Source of the DNA: Membranipora membranacea
Taxonomy: Eukaryota; Bryozoa; Gymnolaemata; Cheilostomatida; Membraniporidae
Assembly (NCBI GenBank): GCA_914767715.1
Contig: OU612070.1
Span: forward strand, 1,753,501 to 1,817,500
DNA: 64,000 bases
Direction of reading: 5' to 3'
The first letter of the stretch is position 1, and each line of letters begins with the position of its first letter. The position numbers and the translations under genes were made by a program. Positions 25,885-37,647 of the stretch are shown here, piece after piece. The notes beneath the pieces are model-generated. The model saw only the letters and a list, made by a program, of their open reading frames with translations. It searched no databases and was not told the origin of the DNA.

Positions 25885-26960
25885 ATTACCTGCAAAACCT
25901 ACCCTTCCCAACATATACATTCACAACATGAGGTCTCTTAACAGTGATAAATTTAACAAGCTCGGAGTGATCGCAAGGAATCACGATCTTATTATGCTTT
26001 CTCAATCCTTGTTGAGTGATGATAGGGAATCTTTATACAATCTTGAGGGCTTCTCGCTGTACACGTGTAATAGAAGCAGTGGTCGTACAGGTGGTGGTGT
26101 CGCCTTGTATGGAAGGAACCATCAGGCTGTAACCAAAGTATCTGAATATAAGACTAAAGATGGCTTCGCGGTTTGGCTACTGTACAAACAGCCTCACTAA
26201 ACACCAATAATATTCGCTAACATTTACCATCTTCTTGGAAAGTCAAAAGATGTGAAAGATAATAGGTACTATCAATCACATTGAATCGAGTGTTTTGAGA
26301 TATCACCACAATAACCGAAACACATCTGTCATCTTAATTGCTCTTGTGTGGAGATTTCAATAAATCTCGACACATCGCTTTTCATCACACTTCTCCCACT
26401 CAAACAAATAATTGATTTCTCAACACAAAATGATGTAATGCCAAATCTCATGTTCATATAAATTGACGAGTATGCTGTTGCTAAATGCACAAAGCTACCA
26501 CCCATCCTAACCAATGACCATTGTGCCTTCGAGAGTCCCTCTACCAACCAAGCAAATATGTGACTATTGACAAACAGGAAATAACACCTGTGACAAAGAT
26601 TGCTATCAATCAGGAGTTATCTACTCTTGACTGGTCTAAGGTGTTTGAATGTAATTCCGTAAATGAGAAAATTAAGATATTTCACCAGACAATAAACTAT
26701 GTGCATTTGATTAACACTGTCCAATAAGGAAGGTGAGAACACCACGAGATAAACCCCTTCTGACCTCCCATCTAATAAAAAAACTAAGACATGCCAAACT
26801 CTGTGCGCACAAAAACAGAAATCCAGCATGGAAAGCTCTCTCTGTACTCCTATCACAACAGATGAGAAAACAACTAGAAAGGAAAACAGAGGCTTAGGTC
26901 AAAAACACAGTTCATGGAAGTAAAACATGGTGGAACAACATTCAGGAACGGCAATGATGA
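25885..26960 (+). mobile_element. Degenerate LINE: endonuclease and linker
   Basis: An apurinic-type endonuclease N-terminus is readable at 25925-26200 (MRSLNSDKFNKLGVIARN, then GGGVALYGR). A shifted frame then carries the linker region: LDWSKVFECNSVNEK at 26630-26670, RDKPLLTSHLIKKLRHAK near 26740 and KTWWNNIQ near 26935. Several stops and shifts break it. It belongs to the Jockey/CR1-like non-LTR group and is inactive. Confidence 0.65.
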
Positions 26961-27884
26961 TAATCTGGCTGCCTCATCTTCACAAGATGATAATCTTGCT
27001 GACTCATCTTCACAAGATGAAAATCCTGCTGCTACCACTTCACAAGATGATAAGGTAAGAAACAGCCCAGTGGTGGCTCTCATGTATGCATTGTCATATT
27101 TCGGTCTTTATTGGATTGAATTTTTTGGCATAATTTCTGCTTGTCCCATCCATCTAAGAGGACAGGCTTCCTTATTTTTTTAGATAGAACTCAATTAAAT
27201 ATTGTCACATAATAATACCCACATCCTTCTATACAGGCACATAAATTTAAGGCTATAGACATAGTAAATAATAATCGATGGGTGTGACAAAATTTGAATG
27301 TTAAAAAAAAAGGTGGAACGATAGTGATGGGACGGGGGGGGGGGGCTGGAGGGACACTATTTGAGATGACAATTCTGATTTACTCCCAAAATATCTAACT
27401 CAGAACTGGCACAGCAGTCAGAAAGTGTGAGTAGACTTAATCGGTGATCTCGCAAATCTTTCTTGGCCATGCTGACGCTGACGCTGCTATGAAATTGACT
27501 TTACAATTTCTGTTTATTATATCAAAAGCTGTAGTTTAATGATTATGCTTTTAGAAAAAGTCATCTAGAAACTGGTGTGCTGCCTACGGCTGTGGAAATA
27601 ACCCGGCAGGAAATCCTAATTTAATCTTCCACGCCTTCCCCAGAAATAACGAGGAGAGACTAAAGGTATGGGTTTTGGCCGTTAAACGCAAGAACTGGAC
27701 TCCATCCAAATATGCTGTTCTATGTAGCGAACACTTGAAACGAGATACATTTAGAAGGCCTCCTGGTGTGGGTGGGAGAGCTTTGCTAAAAAAGGATGCT
27801 ATCCCAACAATTTTCCGATCCTTCCCACACCATCTAAAAACCCCTAATAGTGAAGATATATACGCTGGTCAGAATACACCATGA
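26914..27884 (+). CDS. Small THAP-domain protein
   Basis: Predicted zinc-dependent DNA-binding protein. Exon 2 (27555-27884) is preceded by a good acceptor. It encodes a full THAP domain: CAAYGC as the first zinc pair, FHAFPRN, W, WTPSKYAVLCSEH supplying the second Cys and His, then LKKDAIPTIF. Exon 1 ends in a donor at 27054|GTAAGA in the matching phase 0. It encodes three 10-residue repeats of the type DDNLAASSSQ. Start uncertain: the in-frame ATG at 26914 lies in LINE sequence, and an acceptor at 26942 is possible. About 156 residues in all. No transposase domain follows, so it may be a stand-alone host gene or a remnant of a THAP transposon. Confidence 0.62.
26956..27045 (+). repeat. 30-bp coding tandem repeat (three units)
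   Basis: Three units of 30 bp, each encoding ten residues ending TSQ or SSQ, lie in the presumed first exon of the THAP gene. The number of units may vary between alleles. Confidence 0.7.
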
Positions 27885-27919
27885 AACAACCAAACTCGCA
27901 GCAAACACTGACAATAAGC

Positions 27920-28510
27920 GCTACAAACTGAGCAGGCTTATTGTGTTCAGTCATATCTAATTTTCAGCGATCGTTGATAGTGATAGTGTCTCATTTGGAA
28001 ATTTTGCAGCAATCACTGATAGTGGTAGTTTTCTAGTCTTTGACCCATCCGCAAAATTCAGTATAATCCCACAGTATATTTTTTTTTTGCTAAGTAGTGT
28101 AAGAAGTGGTTAGCTTACATTACTCTACTAATTTGATTAATTTTAACGTATACTGCAACCAGTCATATCTAACTTTGCAATGCTCGCTGATAGTGGTAGT
28201 GTTTTTAATTTTTGTCGTGCCGACAACAATTAGTATAACTCAACAGTATATATTCATATTTTTACAAAGTAGTGACAAGAAGCGGCTAGCTTCATGGCTG
28301 TATTTGTGCCGATAAGCTTTAGCTTATGCTGTAATCAGTCACATTGAATATGGCAGCAATCGCTGATAGTGGTAGCCGTTAGCCTTGGTCATGCCCTCAG
28401 AAATTAGTATAATCCCGCAGTAACAGCCCTCTTTTTTGTCATGTAGTGAAAGAAGTGGTTAAGTACAGGGCTGTATTTGTTTGATAATTTTTATCTCATA
28501 AATTAAAACA
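27920..28510. repeat. Tandem array of ~170-bp units
   Basis: About three and a half units. The landmark CTGATAGTGGTAG recurs at about 28018, 28188 and 28363, followed each time by an AGTATAA(C/T)(C/T)C(C/A)(A/G)CAGTA segment and a GTAGTG..AGAAG(T/C)GG(T/C)TA segment. A more diverged unit appears at 28735-29000. Confidence 0.7.
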
Positions 28511-29823
28511 GATCTAATATAATTTGGCTGGTATTATACCCTGCGTGTCTTGATTTACTATATTATTTCATTGATGAGAGATTACCAAAGACTTTACATA
28601 TATATATGCCACGTACCCTAGCTTCATCATACATTCATATCTGGAGTTGGCATACTCAATTTACAGCACAGATCTATTCTTCCTCATGAAGCGCCTATAA
28701 AATTTGCAGTAAAATCTTTTAACAAGGAATCCAAGCTGAGCAGGTTGTGCTCAGTCATGACTAGGAATATTTATGCAAAAATCTATGATGATGGTGGTGG
28801 TGCTTTGAGCTGGCTCATCCAACAAAGTATTTGTGATACTGTGTTGTGGGTATTCTGTGCATTTGAATAGTAGTGGTAGAAGTGTTAAGGGTAGACAGCT
28901 GTATTTGTTTCAATATTTATTGGCTAATGATTGTAACTTATTAGGTCTGTTCTTGCTCTGGATTTGCCTAAGGAGTCAATTTTGTATACCATCTCGTGCG
29001 GAAAGGTCTTTTACATAAACTCACAAATTTTCTCTGTGTTTAAATAATAAGGGGCCGGACAAGGGCCGATATTATGCCCGGCGTCCCTTGATTTTTCACA
29101 TTATTTCATTGAATGGTATATAGTAAACTATGGCTTACAGCACAAACTAATTACGTCATGTCTGCTATTTAAGTGGGACAGTATTGAATGCAATTGGCCT
29201 GTCTAGGTAGTATATTAACTCTATGGGATAGCCTGTCATCATGATGAATTTCAACGTCCAGAAAAAAATTCCTGTTACACCCAAATAGTAATAAGGATAG
29301 TGGACTAGTTTTTCAGCTAGTCCATCTAATTTCATTCTTGAAAAAAACCCTATCACTGATTTCTTATTTACAGGCGATTGGCAAAAAGTGGGACAACTCC
29401 CAAGAGCGGTCTAGGTTTCTATTGGCTCTATTTCTTTAGTAAATGGCCATGAATTGTCATCTTTACTGCTCATTCAAAATAAATCAGTCCCGTATCTTGT
29501 TCTTATACTACTACAAAGTTCACCGCCAGACATGTGAGGTTGTGTATTAATGTTATTCTGGCTCTGCCCCATGGGGTAAAGAAAAAATTAATAAGGTGGG
29601 GCAAAAACATTCAGTTATTACTTGGTGTATATTGGAAGAGAATCATATTCATAATAATATATAAACACACAAAAAAAACAAGAATTACTTTCCCTCGTGG
29701 GTTGTCGGATTAGATATCACAGAATAATAAGGAAAAAAAAGAAACAATGAGTAATTAATTGAGGAAATAAAATTGATTGATACTGCGACTGAGTGTACTC
29801 TCACTTGCTGATCTTCACACCTT
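28511..29823. other. Stretch without recognisable genes
   Basis: Contains a diverged relative of the upstream 170-bp array and otherwise AT-rich unique-looking sequence. No exon found. Confidence 0.4.
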
Positions 29824-31572
29824 CTATTGACAGCACGGAGCAAGTTGTTCAGTGAAAGATGCAGGTCCTGATATCTCCATATCATCCATTGTGAGGAGAT
29901 TTCCTTTACTGTAACAGTTATACTTTCCTACCTCCTCTTCTGTTAACTCATAGTCCCACATGTTTATAAGAGCAACTCTACCCCTCCATGTCTGACTGGT
30001 TTCAAGTCCGCCTACTGAAGTAAATAAATCTTATATAATATAATTCAGCAAGATATTATAGAATAGTATAGGTAATTCAAAATTTAAATTAACATTAATA
30101 ATCATAACATGATTAAATAATGACCTTGAGATATAATTACTATTTTTTATTTTCACATATGCTGAGAGGAACAGCTGCTGGTTGGCCCTTCCAACAAGCA
30201 GCAGGGTGAATGAATCGCAAATCGCCAACTTGTGTATGTCCATAATAATGTAACCAAGTATAAACAACCTCCTAGAAAAACAGCATTCGGCAAAGATTGT
30301 TTTTGGGGGATTTTTCCTGCACAGGTCAAATCGGTGATTTCGTTATCTTTTACCTGTAAAAACAGCAACAAATGTACATAATAATTTTAACTCACGAGGT
30401 TTGTCTTGGTCCTGTAGTACGACCAGTCTTGCGCCTTCATCTATTGCCTGCTCAGATGTGTCAACGACGTCTATCCATAACTCCATTACTGATGAATCAT
30501 ATACCTTACCGGTGTACCACTATAAAATCAAAAGATTGTGTAATGAAATCTAAAACTGATTTTTTGTGAGTCAAAAGTCTAAACTTTATCACTTATTTAT
30601 TTGAATTAAGTAAATATTAAGGCCTTGTTGTCAATCCAGCAGGGTGTCTGCCAGTCGGAATAGATAAGATTTAAGTTATTTCAACCCTGACATAGAGCAT
30701 TAAAATGCTGTTGTTAATTGGAGCGATTTGAAATTCAGTGGCCAGTAACTTGTTTGTTGTGACACATAAAAAAGAATCCATTCAAAATGAGTTGACCAGA
30801 ACAGAAAGCATACTAGATGAAAAAATGACTAGTATTTTGATTTTCGGCATACAGGAATTATAGAGGTCAATCGCTTGACTCTATCTATGTACAATCATAC
30901 CCGCATGTTCTCACTTTTCTTCCAAGTGAAGCAATGCTTTTTCCATCCGAGTAGCCTTTTATTGTAATCTTCTGTAGTCTTGTTTACATTATCGTAAATA
31001 CCGTGACCATTTCTCAGCAGAGTTATGTCCCCCTTTGCCTCAAATCCAATCGCAAATTCATTAGCTTTATAAATAATTTTACTTGGAATACCTACAAAGC
31101 ATAATAAAAACAGTAATTACATCGTATTCAACAAAATAGATCATGGCAGTTGAGCAACATCAAAAATTGAATATTTCTGTCTCACTCCTCATACAATGAA
31201 ATCGTGAGTTTGGACAGTATAAACCAGCTACACATGTCACACTAGGTACGGCAGTTTATCCTTTCTTCTCATGTGTGAATGGAATGATGTTGGTTGCAGA
31301 AGACACCTTGTAATATGGTAACGTAGAATATTTGTGTCTCGCAAAGGAAGAAGATTATATTACTCCCGGGGTCAACGTCTTACCAGTTTTAACTGCCAGA
31401 CTGATGATCCAATCCTGAAACCATTCATCATCATCCACTTCTGTATATAACCACATACATATAGATAACTCATCTAGGGCCGGCAGCTTCTTGGCAGCGT
31501 ATAAGAATGTATCATTCCTGACTTCCTGGGTGTAAACTGCTACTTGTTTGAGGTGAGTGCATGGGGTAGCTT
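29824..31572 (-). CDS. Pentraxin-domain protein, C-terminal four exons
   Basis: Likely an extracellular calcium-dependent lectin-fold protein. Exons: 31572-31384, 31091-30901, 30519-30396 and 30014-29824. They join in frame to about 231 residues ending in TAG. Pentraxin marks: LDELSICMWLYTE with the first conserved Cys; WKKHCFTW with the second Cys, matching the family signature apart from a shifted His; LVVLQDQDKP, equivalent to the calcium-binding LVLGQEQD with Glu changed to Asp; and WRGRVALINMWDYELTEEEV, matching the G.l..vNMWD..L...E stretch. The first exon here opens at an acceptor with a split codon, so the start and any signal or membrane anchor lie upstream (see 32250-32477). Ligand unknown. 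Confidence 0.82.
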
Positions 31573-32249
31573 CTAAAAGTTAACTATTTTATTATACCAC
31601 ATGTATACAACATATCAAAACAAAAGTTTATAATAAATTATTATCAAAATACATGTATTTTATAATATACAGCACAATGATTTAGCAGAGTGGCATAACA
31701 TTATTGAATTGTGTTATATCATCAATTTGCATTCGACAGTCCAGGTTCTTTATTGATGTTTTGGATTTTGAGTTAGAAATTGTATTTGGCAGCTTATTGT
31801 ATTCAGTTCGATATCATCTTTTTTACCAACAAAAATTCATAGAAAAACGAGATCATTTTAAATTGCAATGTAATTTTCAAACTCAAACAATTGAAGGCTC
31901 AAATAAACTCCATCAGATTTGTGGATTGAAAATCACTACAGATTCTTAGATTTTTAGTGAGCGACTACTGTTGATTTTTTTTAAATCCATTCGAAACTGT
32001 TATAAAAGTCATGGCACGAGAAATTCCAATTTTGAAATTTTTTATTTATGCTCTCATTTAATATCAGTTTGTGACGTCGACCAGCCCCAACAGGTAGTTG
32101 ATTTTGAGCTATAAGCCTCACTTTGGCTGTATATGGTGTCCTCTCTTTAATTTCTCAATGATGAATGGACATGTAAGAGATAAACCTAAGTCTCAGATTA
32201 TAGTATTATTGATCTGTTTGTGATGATTACCTTATTAATTGAAGGGTCA

Positions 32250-32477
32250 GTGCGCATTTGCATTGCATTTCACGCACAGATACAATCCAGTCACCAAACC
32301 TAGTCTGAATTTTTTATTGATCTTGTTTTTTACAGGAATCGTTGTGTTTTCTATCCTTGCTTTGTTCTCTGAAACAGGTTTGCTGATGGTTGAATTTGAT
32401 TGAGAAGCCATATCAATATATTGTTTTGGCCTTTCATAGTCCTCAATGCAGTCATAATCATGCTCACGTCCCTCCAT
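32250..32477 (-). CDS. Possible 5' exon of the pentraxin-domain gene
   Basis: An open frame starts at an ATG (32477) with an acidic, Tyr-rich start MEGREHDYDCIEDYE and runs to a basic stretch, KNKINKKFRLG. The possible donor after CTAG (phase 1) would join the phase of the first pentraxin exon. A cytoplasmic tail followed by a membrane anchor would fit, but no membrane segment was found between the two. It could also be unrelated. Confidence 0.3.
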
Positions 32478-32924
32478 TATGATTTCTGTGAGTGTTATGA
32501 ATCATAAGCTCAATGCCATCTCTTTTCTATCAATTGTAACAAGGAGTGAGAGTCCTGAAGGGTAACAGTGGACATTGCCAACATCTTCCTTATAGTTTTC
32601 CTCAATTAAACTCTTTACTTGGTCGAAATAAATCATTATTGTGCTTGTGAAGGTATGTAGTTCCTTAGACTATTTGTCCATACAGCAGTTTCATTGGCTA
32701 GTATTTTCATCACGATATGCAGTTCATTGAACTAATTTGAAATTCCACAAGAATTTTTGTTTAATAGCCAACTGGATTTTCCTCTTTGCGTAAACTATAA
32801 TGGCCTACCTCTGTGTGATATGTGGTTGATATTGTGTTTTCAAATAAGGCAATAGTTCAAGAGGAACTTTTCATTCCAGTTTGTCATCGCTATCACCACA
32901 TATTTTCACCATGTTTGTAGATCT

Positions 32925-33140
32925 CATAGATCATATGATTACTGGCAGGATCAACCAGATAGCGCCACCGACCTTCTCGCTGAGGGAGGAGGAGGTGACA
33001 CGGGCTCCGCTCGTCCACAACCGCGGCCACCGAGATCGCCTTGTCACAGGCTCTTGTTCGGCTGCGCTGGCTGTGAGATCTTGGAGACGACTGACCGCGA
33101 GCGCCGACGTGACGACCTTTACCAAAGGCCGCCGTGTCGT
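32925..33140 (-). pseudogene. Ribosomal DNA fragment: 5' external spacer plus start of 18S
   Basis: On the minus strand a GC-rich segment (33140-32968) unlike its AT-rich neighbours runs into CTGGTTGATCCTGCCAGTA, the universal 5' end of 18S rRNA, followed by TCATATG. Similarity to 18S stops soon after. This is an inserted piece of an rDNA unit crossing the spacer/18S boundary, not a working gene. Open frames on either strand here are by-products of its base composition. Confidence 0.82.
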
Positions 33141-34049
33141 ACTTGCGTACAGTGAATTGTTCTATATTTAGCCATCCATGTAATGTATTTGTACAGTGAG
33201 TAATTACAGAGACTGGAGAGGACAACTTGCTCTGCGTAATGAGATGTTTATCGTTTGACTTATTATCTAAATCAATCATTATATTCTAACTTATCTCCCT
33301 TCAGTGTAGACACATAAGGTTATGTCGATGACTGTTCCGGTTATCAACATAATGTTCATTGTTTGGAAGCTGCAGAGCTATAGAATGAAGAGTAGGTCAA
33401 CAAAATTTTGCTTTTGATGACACTATATTACACCATTTAAGTGAAGCAGTTTTTATCAATACAGATAGCAGAATCACAGAATCAGAATCACTGCTGCCAC
33501 TCATGCAAATTGTGTTCATTGAATTCTTTATAGCTCCGAGATAACTAATTGAGGCTTTAATCTCAGAACTGGCACCTAACGGGCAAATAATTTGCAAGAA
33601 ATTCAAGAAGATTCAAAATCAGGGTATGAAATTGATGCGCTAGCTGATGACTCCATTAATTTCCTCAAGTAAGGCAGTAACTACTGCACAATATGTGGTA
33701 GATAATTAATTTCATACCCTGATTTTTACCATCAGTTTGTGCAAATTATATGCCCATTAAAGTGACAACGCTGAGTTTGCAGCCTCATAATAGTAGTTTT
33801 GAGCTATACAGAATTCAATAAGCACACATTTGCCTGTGTGGCAGCAGTGTTTTAAGTTAGCCATAACAGTCTGCCCCATATCTCTTGAAAACCCCCTGAA
33901 TTTATCAGTTTTTTTGAAACGCTGTGTCATATTCTGGAAAACTGGAAATGCTAGTATAGAACTGAGAGATGCCCTAATAGTATTGTAAAGATTAATGGCA
34001 ATCCCGAATGTGCTGTACAAATAAAATTGGCTTCTTTTAATCCTTTGAT
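33141..34049. other. Intergenic stretch with a small MITE
   Basis: Only the 112-bp inverted-repeat element at 33615-33726 stands out. No exon seen. Confidence 0.4.
33615..33726. mobile_element. 112-bp MITE with 19-bp terminal inverted repeats
   Basis: Left end AAAATCAGGGTATGAAATT (33615-33633) and its exact inverse at 33708-33726. No coding capacity. Confidence 0.8.
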
Positions 34050-35214
34050 AAAATGACAGGTTACTAAGCCTAAAGAGATATCAGCCAGTATTAAGTGCAT
34101 GACAATAGATTTTCTATCGTTGACCCACAGTGGTGAGCTGGAGGAGGAGTGGTCTTATGGCAGTGGATTGTCGTCGTGGGGATATTTTATATCACAATTC
34201 ACACCTACAGACTCTTATGAGAAAGACTTAGTACACTACAGTCAAAGAAAAATTGTGTAAATGTAAATTGCCATGTGTACTATACTTAGCTTTAGACTTC
34301 TTTTGGCAAATAAAGGATGTACTTGTATATTATGACATTAAGTAGGAGGAAAAGTTTGATTTAAGTAATGAAATTAATGGCTAGCTAACACTTAGTCATT
34401 CCCTTGTCTTTACATAAGCTCCCACCTTAGATTGTTGCTAGCTAGCCAATATTGATTCACCCCTACCAGAGCCTAGGATTTTTTCTTCTAGATAAAAAAG
34501 CTACAAAATACTAAGAAAACAAACTCTCCAGACAGACCACCATGAAAAATCAACCTTCCCCCTCAAGCAGTGTTGGCCTAAAGCTATCTAAAGAATACAA
34601 ATTGTGAGAAGATAATCTTGAATCAGATTGAAAACCTTCCGACCTTCTCTCCAAAATTACTAATAACCTAGTGTCCAGTCCTACTTTGTGTAGCTGTGAG
34701 AGATATAAAGATAAATGTGACCCCGCAAGCCACATCATCCTATTCCACATATTCATTATACATGTCATCTGGATCCTTGGATGAATATTAGTTAATGCAA
34801 ATATTGGTGAACAAAGCAGCAACAAAATTGAATGTGTGTGACAAAGATGCAAAGATGACACTGGCTAACTTTGCTGTAGGCCCATGTTGCATCATTTACC
34901 ATTTATTAATCATTTAGCTGCAGTTTAATAGTTTTGGACTAGCAAAGCATGTTAGTTAGCGATTCTTTCAAAAAGTTCATCAAACTAGTAAACTACACTA
35001 CATGCTAATAATTTCTTGAGACCTACTACTTTGATAGAAAATCAGTGACTGCTAGATAGCCTTTGCAGTTTACATAAAATTGACATAACCAATATACTTT
35101 TCATAATTTACCAAGACTAGTGGTCATGTTTTTAATCAAAGTTTTAAATTTAACTATTATATCATAATGATCTTGATGTGATTGTTTCTGTCTTTGTTGA
35201 CGTTACCACTGCCC

Positions 35215-35510
35215 TGAAACAAGTTGGATTCAATTAAAAAGGATTTAAATTGAAATTCACCACAATATAGGATATATGACATCACATAAAATCTCATAAC
35301 GGCAAAGTATTAACAACGTGTGCCAGCCATACCACAACCGTTTAATCCTTTAATTCATTGTGAGGATTAAATTTTGGTATAACATATAGAACCACTTGTC
35401 AGGTAAATTAGACGCCACCTCATAAAATCCCATAACGGTGAGGCCTCAACAATATATGTCACTACCATTTAATCCTTTAATACAGCATCAGGATTTAACT
35501 TTGATATAAA
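35215..35510. repeat. Two ~160-bp tandem units upstream of Sp copy A
   Basis: Each unit has CATAAAATC(T/C)CATAACGG(C/T), CCGTTTAATCCTTTAAT-like and GGATT(T/A)AA segments. Related units occur upstream of copy B (62570-62880) and of the decayed copy (41470-41700). Confidence 0.65.
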
Positions 35511-35596
35511 ATCGAAATTAAACAAAATACGAACAAAAGAAGATGCTCGTTAGGTTCAGTAAATAACTCTGCTTCTTGTGAGCGGGTAGGTTACCA

Positions 35597-35627
35597 ATCA
35601 CTTAAATACCGAGTGTGAGCGACACTA
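35597..35627 (+). promoter_or_regulatory. Conserved promoter-like core of Sp copy A
   Basis: The segment ATCACTTAAATACC followed by GAGTGTGAGCGACACTA is unchanged at 62470-62500 upstream of copy B, within flanks that have diverged more. TTAAATA could act as a TATA-like element. An intron in the 5' untranslated region probably separates it from the coding exon, since a good acceptor (CTATTTTAG) sits about 60 bp before the ATG. Confidence 0.5.
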
Positions 35628-36406
35628 AGGCATCATTTACAGACAGACCAGCCAACTTTAACCAGGCAGTTTTACCACAAAAACAGTTTCAGCTCGCTTT
35701 ACACACCAATATCACATCAGACTGAGATAGAGAGAGAGAGCTAGAGATCGGATAAGGAATACTCATTTATCAGGTACAGCAAATGGGAAAACTTCTATTG
35801 TGTCATCTTTGTACGCTGTCCTAATATGACAGCTGATTCTCTTAGTCATAGTGACATATGATAGCAGGTTCTCTACCTTGTACAGTGCTCTCAGTATCGC
35901 CAATTATATTTGGGCATTAAACCAATTTTTTAGGTCAGGTAATCAGAGAGAATTGCATTTGTGTGTACTTTGTTATTTAAATCATAATTTGATGAAGCAA
36001 GTACAACTTAGTAGTAGAAGTTATCTTGAAATCAGCCAATGTTTACTGCTCAATGCAAATTTTATTAGATATCCTGCCTCTTTCTTCATGGCGTCTACCC
36101 AAGGTTTTATCGAATTTGCTATTTTTGGAGTTGCTCCCCTTTGAGCTTCCCCACTATTAATGGAGGGAATCCGAAACGCAAGCAACATAGATTAAGCTTG
36201 ATATAGTGTTCGACAGGTATATATATATTGGCAAAACTTAAAAACAATATCATGTATTGGAACATCTACCAACATTAATGGTCCACAAGATATTTAAGGT
36301 TAGCTTAGCTAGTCTGTGAATTTATGTTACACCTTTTACTATTTTAGTTACGAAAATTCATCTGTACCAGTTCAAAGCTGAAAAACCGGAAACACCAACA
36401 ATCAGA

Positions 36407-37465
36407 ATGCCACATTCATATGGTGATGCAAGAGTCCTTCCATCAGATCGACCTGACAGTCCAAGCAAAGACCAAGTGTCGACCGGCACTCACCTGACCA
36501 ACCTGACTAACCAGCAAGACTATCTCTTCCCCACTACCAGCAATGAGAGCTTTCTCAGTAAGCTACATAGCGCTGATACTATGTACGCTAGGTACGCCTA
36601 TGAATGGCCGTACACAAGTGGACTTAAGACTACAGACACCTCTGCCTGGTGGGACATGTCTATTCCCGCTGCCGCTGGATCGTGGTTTAGTGATATGACA
36701 GCACCTGCTCCAATGATGTCGTACTCCACTCACTACAATCCTGCTGAGATAAACTATGCTCAGCTCTCATCTAGTATGGTCTTACCTTCTACATTTAGTA
36801 ACCCAGTACTATCTGAGACACGCTACCTCCAGTCTATACCTGAGACCTCCAAGACGAACAGTGTAACTCCCTCTACTAACTACAGTTCAACAGCTATCAA
36901 CTCAAATACAACCACCAGTACTACACCGACAAACCCACCATCTCGCAGCAAGCGAAACAAAGGTGGATCTGTCTGTGCTTGTCCTAATTGTCAGGAGATT
37001 GATAAGCTCGGACCATCAGCTGCCCACCTCAAAGCCAAAGGACCTCACAGCTGTCACTTCGCAGGCTGTGGTAAGGTGTACAACAGATCATCTCACCTTA
37101 AGGCCCATATCCGCTGGCATACAGGAGATAGACAGTTTGCCTGTAACTGGCTCTTCTGTGGAAAGAGATTCACCAGCAATGATGAGCTGCAGAAACATCT
37201 GAGAACTCACGTAGATAAGAAGAGATTCACTTCCACTACCTGTAACAAACAGTTCATGAAGAAGGATCATCTCCCAAAACACATCGAAACACATGAGGAT
37301 GGTACCCTTGAGCCACCCACTCCATCCCCTCCCTGTACTCCCTCTCCCTCAGCTGCTGATGTAGCTAATAATAACATTGATTCTAGTTTTATCTCTAAAC
37401 AGAAGATGATGGTGACATATGCCTACAATAATCCTACAGCAAATAATATAAACAATCATTTGTAA
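36407..37465 (+). CDS. Sp-family zinc-finger factor, copy A, finger 3 damaged
   Basis: Nuclear GC-box-binding transcription factor, single coding exon of 352 residues. It has a buttonhead box CACPNC (C190-C195) and three C2H2 fingers with Sp spacing: finger 1 with C216, C221, H234, H238; finger 2 with C246, C251, H264, H268; finger 3 with C279, H292, H296. A Ser/Thr/Asn-rich N-terminal half is typical of Sp activation regions. Two changes stand out against copy B. Residue 276, the first zinc ligand of finger 3, is Ser (TCC) instead of Cys. Residue 257, the first base-contact position of finger 2, is Ser instead of Arg. The frame is otherwise open. The protein may bind DNA weakly, differently or not at all. 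The Btd box places it among Sp proteins rather than KLFs. Confidence 0.88.
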   Translation: MPHSYGDARVLPSDRPDSPSKDQVSTGTHLTNLTNQQDYLFPTTSNESFLSKLHSADTMYARYAYEWPYTSGLKTTDTSAWWDMSIPAAAGSWFSDMTAPAPMMSYSTHYNPAEINYAQLSSSMVLPSTFSNPVLSETRYLQSIPETSKTNSVTPSTNYSSTAINSNTTTSTTPTNPPSRSKRNKGGSVCACPNCQEIDKLGPSAAHLKAKGPHSCHFAGCGKVYNRSSHLKAHIRWHTGDRQFACNWLFCGKRFTSNDELQKHLRTHVDKKRFTSTTCNKQFMKKDHLPKHIETHEDGTLEPPTPSPPCTPSPSAADVANNNIDSSFISKQKMMVTYAYNNPTANNINNHL

Positions 37466-37640
37466 TCATCGGCCGGATCCCTTTGCTCTCTGGCCAATAT
37501 ATTTTCGCTTGTTTATTCCATAAACGAATGTAATTGTTATTGCTGATTTGATTGTTGTCAAAAATGAATCATTGGATAATATATATAATAATAATATCAG
37601 AGATATATTTATATTTAATTGTTTTAAAATGTATTGTAAA

Positions 37641-37647
37641 TGAATAA
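37641..37647 (+). terminator. Polyadenylation signal of Sp copy A
   Basis: An AATAAA-type hexamer (GAATAAA) lies about 180 bp after the stop codon in an AT-rich 3' region. Inferred from position only. Confidence 0.4.

Noticed and set aside
30310-30360. Extra pentraxin exon after an acceptor-like site
   Set aside because: Joining it brings a stop codon at once, whereas 30396 joins 30014 in phase and restores the pentraxin order.
32881-33279. Arg/Ser-rich open frames on both strands
   Set aside because: They are by-products of the GC-rich ribosomal spacer fragment.
34550-34861. 103-codon minus-strand frame
   Set aside because: Lies in the duplicated block without a preserved counterpart in copy B and has no family resemblance.
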